DNA of 64,000 nt. Source: Sandarakinorhabdus sp. (GTDB taxonomy: Bacteria; Pseudomonadota; Alphaproteobacteria; Sphingomonadales; Sphingomonadaceae). Made by a program: the position numbers and the translations under genes. Shown here piece after piece: positions 58,430-64,000 of the stretch. The stretch lies in contig JAIMKW010000001.1 in the NCBI GenBank assembly GCA_020692215.1, forward strand, positions 346,442 to 410,441, read 5' to 3'. The notes under the pieces were generated by a model, which ran no database searches, was not told where the DNA came from, and saw only the letters and a program-made list of their open reading frames with translations. Each line of letters opens with the position of its first letter. Within the stretch, counting starts at the first letter, position 1.

Positions 58430-59199
58430 TGTGGATCGAAGCTGACCTGATCCTGATACAGCGGCTGGCCGATGCCGCCGAGGAGGCGATTGCGCCCTAT
58501 TTCCGCAAGGGCGGCGCAATCGAGCAGAAGGCAGACCTTTCGCCTGTGACGGCCGCTGACCGGGCATCCGAAACCGCAATGCGTCGCATGCTGGAACGCG
58601 ACCGGCCGACCGATGGCATCTACGGCGAGGAGTTCGGCGTTTCCGGAGGAAATTCCGGCCGGATCTGGATTCTGGATCCGATCGACGGAACCCGCGGGTT
58701 CGTGGCCGGCCGCCCGATCTATGGCACCTTGATTGCCCTGGTGGAGCATGGCCGGCCGATCATCGGGATGATTGCGGCGGGGGCCGTGCGGGACCGCTGG
58801 CTGGGCTGCACCGTGGGAACGCCGAGGACCACGCTGAACGGGCAGACCGTTCGTGCCCGCCCTTGCCCGGGATTGCGGGCGGCCAGGGCGGCGACGACCC
58901 ATCCGCTGGCCTTCACTGCGGCTGGCCATGCCAGTTTCCAGCGCATTGGCCGATCTGTCACCGATATGCTGTTCGGTGGGGATTGCCACAATTACGGGCT
59001 GCTTGCGGCCGGGCATCTTGATCTGGTGATGGAAGAAGGGCTGAAGCCCTATGACTGGGCGGCCGTGGTGCCGGTGATCGAGGGCGCTGGCGGGATCATC
59101 ACCGATTGGGCTGGTCAGCCGCTTGGGCTGAAGAGCGAGGGGCAGGTGCTGGCCGCGGGCGACCGCAAGGTGCACGCCGAGGCGCTGGAGCGGATATGA
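58426..59199 (+). CDS. hisN: Inositol-monophosphatase-family phosphatase, HisN-like
   Basis: 257 residues. E68/E69 and D84-P-I-D87-G-T form the metal site; KPYDWAAVVPVIEGAGG is the second motif. GTRGFVAGRPIYGTLIAL is typical of histidinol-phosphatase members (HisN) rather than inositol phosphatases. The last step of histidine synthesis before the dehydrogenase is likely, but 3'-phosphoadenosine or inositol substrates remain possible. Coupled to the CoA transferase by ATGA. Confidence 0.78.
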   Translation: MMWIEADLILIQRLADAAEEAIAPYFRKGGAIEQKADLSPVTAADRASETAMRRMLERDRPTDGIYGEEFGVSGGNSGRIWILDPIDGTRGFVAGRPIYGTLIALVEHGRPIIGMIAAGAVRDRWLGCTVGTPRTTLNGQTVRARPCPGLRAARAATTHPLAFTAAGHASFQRIGRSVTDMLFGGDCHNYGLLAAGHLDLVMEEGLKPYDWAAVVPVIEGAGGIITDWAGQPLGLKSEGQVLAAGDRKVHAEALERI

Positions 59200-59202
59200 A
59201 CG

Positions 59203-59232
59203 GCCCGGGGGCCGTGCCCCCGGGCTCTTGTT
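59203..59232 (+). terminator. Intrinsic terminator behind the HisN-like gene
   Basis: GCCCGGGGGC, loop CGT, GCCCCCGGGC, then TCTTGTT. A 10-bp GC stem with a modest U-run that ends the CoA transferase-phosphatase transcript just before the convergent hydrolase gene. Confidence 0.75.
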
Positions 59233-59237
59233 CAGGC

Positions 59238-59951
59238 TTAGCCGAACAGCTGTTCGAAGAAGCTCTGCATGGCCTTCCACGACCGGTGGTCTGTCCGTTC
59301 GTGATAGATGATGCCCGGCATCAGTTCGCCCCTGGCCTCGGGGTTGGTGAAGCTGTGCATTGCCCCGGTGTAGGCGATGGTCTGGCAGTCTGCATCGGCG
59401 GCCGCCATTTCGCTGAGGAAGCCGTTCAGCTGCTCGTGCGGGACCAGCGGATCTTCCGCGCCGTGGCAGGCGAGGATTTTTGCTGTCACCTGGCCGGCCT
59501 GTGCCGGGGTTGGTGTGTCGAGCGCACCATGGAAGCTGACGACGCCAACCACATCCGGGTTGCCCGACCGTGCGAGTTCCAGCACCGTCGAGCCGCCGAA
59601 GCAGTATCCTACGGCGGCGACCTGCCCGTTGCAGCGCGGATGCGCCTTCAGGGCTGAAACGGCCGCTGCTGCGCGGGCGCGCAGTTTGGGCCGGTCGGCG
59701 AGCAGGGCGCCGATGATGGCGAAAGCCTCGGGCGGGTCTGCCGGGATGTGCCGATCGCCGAAAATATCGGCGGCCAGAGCCACATAGCCGAGATCGGCCA
59801 GCATCTGCGCACGGCGCTGCACCTGGGCGCCAAGGCCCCAGGCTTCATGGACAGCGACGACCCCGGGGCGCGGCCCCGGGAAAATCGCTTCGTCGGGAAG
59901 CGCCAGCACACCGAGGCAGCGCTGGTCGCCATCGAAATATTCGAGATCCAT
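59238..59951 (-). CDS. Dienelactone hydrolase family protein
   Basis: 237 residues, alpha/beta hydrolase with nucleophile C117 in VGYCFGGS, D167 in GAEDPLVP and H199 in GAMHSFTNP; E36 in AVHEAWG completes the dienelactone hydrolase pattern. It hydrolyses lactones or esters; the substrate is unknown. Eleven bases behind the peroxiredoxin gene, so the two form an operon, possibly for detoxification. Confidence 0.9.
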   Translation of the reverse strand: MDLEYFDGDQRCLGVLALPDEAIFPGPRPGVVAVHEAWGLGAQVQRRAQMLADLGYVALAADIFGDRHIPADPPEAFAIIGALLADRPKLRARAAAAVSALKAHPRCNGQVAAVGYCFGGSTVLELARSGNPDVVGVVSFHGALDTPTPAQAGQVTAKILACHGAEDPLVPHEQLNGFLSEMAAADADCQTIAYTGAMHSFTNPEARGELMPGIIYHERTDHRSWKAMQSFFEQLFG

Positions 59952-59962
59952 GCCGGCCCCTC

Positions 59963-60445
59963 CTACAGCTGGGCCAGCATATGCTCGGCAGAGGAGACCT
60001 TGAAGGCGCCCGGCTCTTCGATATTGAGTTCGACGACCTTGCCATCCTTCACCAGCATGGAGAAGCGCTGTGACCTGAGGCCCATGCCGAAGCGCGAGCC
60101 ATCCATGGTGAGGCCGAGAGCCTTGGCGAAATCGCCGTTGCCGTCTGCCAGCATGGTGATCTTGCCTTCAGCGCCGGCTGACTTGCCCCAGGCGCCCATC
60201 ACGAACGCGTCGTTGACGGACAGGCAGACGATCTCGTCGACGCCCTTGCCGTGGAATTCCCCGGCCTTTTCGATGAAGCCCGGGAGGTGCTTTGCCGAGC
60301 AGGTGGGCGTGAAGGCACCGGGAACCGCGAACAGGGCGACGGTGCGGCCGCCGAACAGGTCGTTCGTGTCGACAGGGGCAGGACCGTCGGCTGTCATCTT
60401 CGTGAGCACGGCGTGGGGAACGCTGTCTCCAACCTTGATTGTCAT
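59963..60445 (-). CDS. Peroxiredoxin (Prx5/AhpE-like, thiol-specific)
   Basis: 160 residues. Peroxidatic cysteine C49 in PGAFTPTCSAKHLPGF; SVNDAFVMGAWGK and SRFGMGLRSQRFSMLV are typical of the Prx5 subfamily. It reduces hydrogen and organic peroxides with glutathione or glutaredoxin. The gene is divergent from yqgE (106 bases between starts) and leads the hydrolase gene. Confidence 0.93.
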   Translation of the reverse strand: MTIKVGDSVPHAVLTKMTADGPAPVDTNDLFGGRTVALFAVPGAFTPTCSAKHLPGFIEKAGEFHGKGVDEIVCLSVNDAFVMGAWGKSAGAEGKITMLADGNGDFAKALGLTMDGSRFGMGLRSQRFSMLVKDGKVVELNIEEPGAFKVSSAEHMLAQL

Positions 60446-60551
60446 CTTGCTTCTCCTTTTTTGCGGTTTTTATGACAAACGGCGTTAATGCGGCTGCGGT
60501 AACCCGTCTAGCGCCTGTTCATGACAGGAAGTTGGGCATAGAAGCTGCCCC

Positions 60552-61112
60552 GTGAACCAGACGCCCTACCTTTCCGGCCAATTCCTGCTTGCCATGCCGG
60601 GCATAGCAGACATGCGCTTCGACCGCAGCGTTATTGCTGTGTGCGTGCACGATCCGGCGGGCGCCATGGGGATCTGCCTGCACCATCCGCTTGACGACCT
60701 GACGGTTCCCGACCTGATGCGCCAGCTGGAGATCGATCCGCTGGACACGCCCGACCTTCCCGTTCTGATGGGCGGGCCGGTGGACACGCAGCGCGGATTT
60801 GTCCTGCATTCGCCCGACTGGGGTGGGCAGGATACCCGCCATGTGGCCGGCCGCTGGGCACTGACTGGGACGCGTGACGTTCTGGAGGCCATCGCCCGCG
60901 GGGGAGGGCCGCGCGATTGGGTGGCGGCGCTTGGCTATGTCGGCTGGGGTGCGGGGCAGCTTGATCGCGAAATGCTTGAGCATGGCTGGTTTCCGACTCC
61001 GGCCACCACGGGCCTGATCTGGGAAACCGACGCGCTGTGTCGCTGGACACGGGCCTATGCGGGCGAGGGCGTGGATGCCCGGCTGCTGTCGCACGAGCCG
61101 GGAAGGGCTTGA
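60552..61112 (+). CDS. yqgE: YqgE/AlgH family protein
   Basis: 186 residues from a GTG at 60552. LSGQFLLAMPGIADMRFDRSVI is the family N-terminus; GPVDTQRGFVLHS and ALGYVGWGAGQLDREM complete the signature. Function is poorly defined in the family (linked to transcription control in Pseudomonas AlgH). A single gene; it stops eight bases before the palindromic element at 61120. Confidence 0.92.
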   Translation: MNQTPYLSGQFLLAMPGIADMRFDRSVIAVCVHDPAGAMGICLHHPLDDLTVPDLMRQLEIDPLDTPDLPVLMGGPVDTQRGFVLHSPDWGGQDTRHVAGRWALTGTRDVLEAIARGGGPRDWVAALGYVGWGAGQLDREMLEHGWFPTPATTGLIWETDALCRWTRAYAGEGVDARLLSHEPGRA

Positions 61113-61119
61113 TTTTTTG

Positions 61120-61331
61120 CCCTGCGGGCGCGGGCATCCGCCCGCTTGCTTCCTCCGCTGAAGCCCCGGGCGGCCGGTCGGCCTTGCGGCCTTGCGGCCG
61201 GGGGATAGACCTCGGCCACCCAGTGGCCGCAAGCGCGACTGCGCGCCCGAGCCAATGCGAGGCAGCAAGCGGGCGGATGCCCGCGCCCGCAGGGTTGAAC
61301 AAAAAGGTCGCGGATGCCCGCGCCCGCAGGG
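61120..61331. repeat. Palindromic repeat element with 31-bp inverted ends
   Basis: 61120-61150 and 61264-61294 are perfect inverted copies of 31 bases around a 113-base GC-rich centre that has its own small hairpins (CGGCCACCCAGTGGCCG) and a direct GCCTTGCG doublet. A direct partial copy of the right end (22 bases) follows at 61310-61331. The 369-base gap between yqgE and rpmI contains this and no gene. It resembles a MITE or REP-type element. There is no T-run on the correct side for a terminator. Confidence 0.9.
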
Positions 61332-61481
61332 CCAAACAAATATTGCCAAAGCCCTCTTTCCTCTGTAACCCCCCGCGCCTCAACTGCGAGAGATTCGAGA
61401 AGTTGCCCGGCCAGTGTGGGCTGCCGTGGCTGCTTCCTCTTCGCGCCCTCCCGGGGATCCGGGGCTGAAAAGGAGCCGAAA

Positions 61482-61685
61482 ATGCCCAAACTGAAGACCA
61501 AAAGTGGGGTGAAGAAGCGATTCAAGTTCACCGCCACCGGCAAGGTGAAGCACGGAGTCGCTGGAAAGCGCCACCGGCTGATCAGCCACAACGCCAAATA
61601 TATTCGCCAGAACCGCGGAACCAGCGTGCTTGCGGAGGCCGATACGGCCCGCATCGTGCTCTGGGCGCCCTACGGCCTGAAGTAG
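61482..61685 (+). CDS. rpmI: 50S ribosomal protein L35
   Basis: 67 residues, full length. [23 protein letters not shown] is the L35 N-terminus and [18 protein letters not shown] follows. AAGGAG lies six bases before the ATG. infC, which precedes rpmI in many bacteria, is absent upstream; the pair rpmI-rplT starts a new unit after the repeat element. Confidence 0.97.
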   Translation: MPKLKTKSGVKKRFKFTATGKVKHGVAGKRHRLISHNAKYIRQNRGTSVLAEADTARIVLWAPYGLK

Positions 61686-61697
61686 GAGAGCGGAACC

Positions 61698-62063
61698 ATG
61701 GCACGGGTAAAGAGGGGCGTTACGTCCCATGCGCGCCACAAGCGCGTTCTCGAACAGGCGAAGGGCTATTATGGCCGTCGCAAGAACACCATCCGCATTG
61801 CGCGCCAGGCCGTCGAAAAGGCCGGCCAATATGCGTATCGCGACCGCAAGGTAAAGAAGCGCAGCTTCCGCGCCCTGTGGATCCAGCGGATCAATGCCGG
61901 CGTGCGCGAGATGGGTTACACCTACAGCGTGTTCATGCACGCCTACAGCGATGCCGGCTTCGAGCTGGACCGCAAGGTGCTGGCTGATCTGGCGATGAAC
62001 CAGCCCGAAAGCTTCAAGGCGATCGTGGAACAGGTGATGGCGGGCCGCACGGCTGCTGCCTGA
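61698..62063 (+). CDS. rplT: 50S ribosomal protein L20
   Basis: 121 residues. [30 protein letters not shown] is the L20 RNA-binding extension; [21 protein letters not shown] is the globular part. It binds 23S rRNA early in assembly. Twelve bases behind rpmI, and AGGAGAG precedes the ATG. Confidence 0.97.
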   Translation: MARVKRGVTSHARHKRVLEQAKGYYGRRKNTIRIARQAVEKAGQYAYRDRKVKKRSFRALWIQRINAGVREMGYTYSVFMHAYSDAGFELDRKVLADLAMNQPESFKAIVEQVMAGRTAAA

Positions 62064-62088
62064 GCCCTTTCGCTGGCCGACCGACAAC

Positions 62089-62130
62089 AAAAGGGGGCGC
62101 GGGGCAGCAGGCTTCGCGCCCCCTTTTCCT
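62089..62130 (+). terminator. Terminator or attenuator between rplT and pheS
   Basis: AAAAGGGGGCGCG and CGCGCCCCCTTTT form a perfect 13-bp stem with a 13-base loop, followed by CCTTT. It lies 25 bases behind rplT and 66 before pheS, so it ends the ribosomal transcript and could also attenuate pheST. No phenylalanine-rich leader peptide was seen. Confidence 0.8.
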
Positions 62131-62195
62131 TTGCCCATCTTTCGTTTTGCGGGGGTGGCCGCTAGGCGCATGAGCAGCAAGGCTCCCGTGGGGAT

Positions 62196-63275
62196 ATGAA
62201 CATGACGACTGACGCCCTGAAAGGCGAATTGCTGGCCGCGCTGGAGGCTGCCGGGACCCTTGATGCTGTCGAGGCCGTGCGCGTGCAGGCCCTGGGCAAA
62301 AGTGGTTCGATCACGCAGTTGATGAAGAGCCTGGGCGGCATGGCACCCGAAGAACGGCTGCGCGTGGCGCCGTCCTATCAGGCGCTGCGCGAGAGTGTTT
62401 CAGCGGCAATCGAGGCAAAGAAGGCGGCGCTGGGCCGCGCCGCGCTGGATTTGCGCCTTGCTGCTGAACGGCTGGACATGAGTTTGCCGGCCACGCCTTC
62501 GCCCCACGGCAGTGTTCACCCGATCAGCCAGGTGATGGACGAGCTTTCGGAGATTTTCGCCGACCTTGGCTTTGCGGTGGCCGAGGGGCCCGAAATCGAG
62601 ACCGACTGGTACAATTTCACCGCGCTGAACATTCCGCCCGAGCATCCGGCGCGCGCAATGCACGACACCTTCTATGTGCGACCAGAAGCGGGTGGCGAGC
62701 GGATGGTTCTGCGCACCCACACCTCGCCCGTGCAGATCCGTACGATGATGAGCCAGAAGCCACCCATTCGCATCATTGCGCCCGGCCGCGTCTATCGGTC
62801 GGATTCGGATGCCACGCACACGCCGATGTTCCACCAAGTCGAGGGGCTGGTCATCGACCGCGACATTCACCTCGGCCATCTGAAATGGACGCTGGAAACC
62901 TTCGTGAAGGCCTTCTTCGAGGTGGACGACGTGACGCTGAGGCTGCGGCCGAGCTATTTTCCCTTCACCGAGCCAAGCGTCGAAGTGGATGTGGGATGCA
63001 GCTGGGAGGGCGGCACACTGAAAGTCGGGGGATCTGCTTCCTGGCTGGAAATCCTGGGCGCCGGAATGGTGCACCCGCGCGTGATTGCGAATTGCGGGCT
63101 TGATCCGGACGCGTGGCAGGGCTTTGCCTTCGGCTGCGGGATCGATCGGCTTGCCATGCTGAAATATGGGATGACGGATCTGCGCGCCTTCTTCGATGCC
63201 GACCTGCGCTGGACGCGGCATTTCGGCTTTGGTGCCCTTGATATGCCCACCCTTTCGGCGGGAGTGGGCGCATGA
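62196..63275 (+). CDS. pheS: Phenylalanine--tRNA ligase alpha subunit
   Basis: 359 residues, class II synthetase. N-terminal coiled-coil; motif 1 to 2 region [19 protein letters not shown]; motif 2 [36 protein letters not shown]; motif 3 [21 protein letters not shown]. Forms an alpha2beta2 enzyme with PheT. Starts at ATG 62196, with an in-frame ATG at 62202. Its stop overlaps pheT by four bases. Confidence 0.97.
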   Translation: MNMTTDALKGELLAALEAAGTLDAVEAVRVQALGKSGSITQLMKSLGGMAPEERLRVAPSYQALRESVSAAIEAKKAALGRAALDLRLAAERLDMSLPATPSPHGSVHPISQVMDELSEIFADLGFAVAEGPEIETDWYNFTALNIPPEHPARAMHDTFYVRPEAGGERMVLRTHTSPVQIRTMMSQKPPIRIIAPGRVYRSDSDATHTPMFHQVEGLVIDRDIHLGHLKWTLETFVKAFFEVDDVTLRLRPSYFPFTEPSVEVDVGCSWEGGTLKVGGSASWLEILGAGMVHPRVIANCGLDPDAWQGFAFGCGIDRLAMLKYGMTDLRAFFDADLRWTRHFGFGALDMPTLSAGVGA

Positions 63276-64000
63276 AATTTTCGCTGAGCTGGCTGCAGCG
63301 CTATCTGGAAACGACAGCGGACGCACAGGCTATTGCCGAAGGCCTGACCCGGCTGGGCCTGGAAGTGGAGGGGATCGAGAACCCCGCCGCCAGTCTGGCG
63401 CCGTTCGTGATTGCCCGCGTGCTGAGCGCCGAGCGGCACCCACAGGCAGACAAGCTGCAGGTGCTGCGTGTCGATACCGGCTCTGGCGAGCCGCTGCAGG
63501 TGGTGTGTGGCGCCCCCAATGCGCGCGCCGGACTGCTGGGTGTGTTCGGCCCGGCAGGCGCCCATGTGCCGGGGCTGGATGTGACGCTGAAGGTGGCTTC
63601 GATCCGCGGGGTCGACTCCAACGGCATGATGTGTTCGGCGCGCGAACTGCAGCTTGGCGAAGACCATGATGGCATCCTCGATCTGCCGGCCGATGCGCCG
63701 GTCGGCGCCCGCTACGCCGATTGGGCCGGGCTGGATGACCCTGTGTTCGATGTTGCGATCACGCCCAACCGGCAGGATTGCATGGGCGTGTACGGTATTG
63801 CGCGCGATCTGGCTGCGGCCGGGCTTGGCGCGCTGAAACCGCTGGCTGTGCCGGCAATTCCCGATGGGCCGCCATCGCTGGTGGCCGTTTCGATCGACGA
63901 CAGCGAAGGCTGCCCGGCGTTTCTGGCGCGGTCTGTTTCAGGCGTGGTGAATGGCCCCTCGCCGGAGTGGTTGCAGCTGCTGCTTACGCGCGCGGGTATG
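63272..64000 (+). CDS. pheT: Phenylalanine--tRNA ligase beta subunit, 3' part missing
   Basis: The first 243 codons are visible; the frame is open to the right edge. [37 protein letters not shown] is the PheT N-terminus. The tRNA-binding EMAP-like domain follows: [21 protein letters not shown], then [11 protein letters not shown] and [46 protein letters not shown] is the start of the B-domain. ATGA overlap with pheS. Confidence 0.96.
   Translation, partial: MKFSLSWLQRYLETTADAQAIAEGLTRLGLEVEGIENPAASLAPFVIARVLSAERHPQADKLQVLRVDTGSGEPLQVVCGAPNARAGLLGVFGPAGAHVPGLDVTLKVASIRGVDSNGMMCSARELQLGEDHDGILDLPADAPVGARYADWAGLDDPVFDVAITPNRQDCMGVYGIARDLAAAGLGALKPLAVPAIPDGPPSLVAVSIDDSEGCPAFLARSVSGVVNGPSPEWLQLLLTRAGM

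Noticed and set aside
61120..61294. Inverted repeat considered as an intrinsic terminator of yqgE
   Set aside because: The loop is 113 bases and the right arm is followed by TTGAACAAAAAGG, not a T-run; the T-run lies before the left arm.

Overview
The window is a GC-rich, gene-dense chromosomal segment from an alphaproteobacterium, most likely of the Sphingomonadales. The evidence is a GcrA-type cell-cycle regulator, an uninterrupted alphaproteobacterial division and cell wall (dcw) cluster, an rpe-heparinase-purH block, an argD-argF-hslO operon, a TonB-dependent receptor of sphingomonad style, and many small proteins of DUF1289, DUF2007, DUF2147, DUF2490 and DUF3617 type. Genes commonly overlap by 1 or 4 bases (TGATG, ATGA), so translational coupling is widespread. 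No rRNA, tRNA or CRISPR array was recognised.

Layout. 1-4239 (minus): a flavin oxidase cut by the left edge, a thiolase and a solute-binding lipoprotein form one operon. 4303-6649 (plus): a cysteine synthase and two envelope proteins of unknown role. 6650-25400 (plus): a regulatory region with probable MraZ boxes and DnaA-box-like sites, then mraZ-rsmH-ftsL-ftsI-murE-murF-mraY-murD-ftsW-murG-murC-murB-ddl-ftsQ-ftsA-ftsZ, covering peptidoglycan precursor synthesis from UDP-MurNAc to lipid II plus septum assembly. 25401-27900: a decayed IS5-type element that begins at the base after the ftsZ stop codon, followed by an AT-richer secreted phosphodiester glycosidase-like gene on the minus strand; this is the clearest foreign patch. 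28000-36900: a metallo-hydrolase, envelope proteins, rpe, a heparinase-like protein, purH, a DMT transporter and a short-chain dehydrogenase. 36977-43582: fasciclin protein, pterin dehydratase, a small zincin, a thioesterase, a subtilase autotransporter, and a HAD nucleotidase coupled to dapD. 43605-48667 (minus): carboxyltransferase, DUF3617, hslO, argF, argD. 48794-54526: an ABC-2 permease, gcrA, the nitrogen-controlled glnK-amtB operon with a sigma-54 promoter, DUF2007, tldD and a zinc-finger protein. 54711-61112: TonB-dependent receptor, CoA transferase, HisN-like phosphatase, a peroxiredoxin-dienelactone hydrolase pair and YqgE. 61120-64000: a palindromic repeat element, rpmI-rplT and pheS-pheT (cut by the right edge).

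The most unusual signal is a recurring pattern: three genes (cysK, gcrA and tldD) have their 3' ends, stop codon included, tandemly multiplied with periods of 28, 29 and 14 bp. At tldD the repeat creates a chain of three overlapping four-codon mini-ORFs that links the tldD stop to the start of the next gene. Other points worth a second look are the start of mraZ, which seems to need a non-canonical codon, the arrangement of regulatory boxes before the dcw cluster, the 175-bp element with perfect 31-bp inverted ends before rpmI, and the IS-plus-cargo island just behind ftsZ. No complete new multigene system was found that I would claim with confidence.
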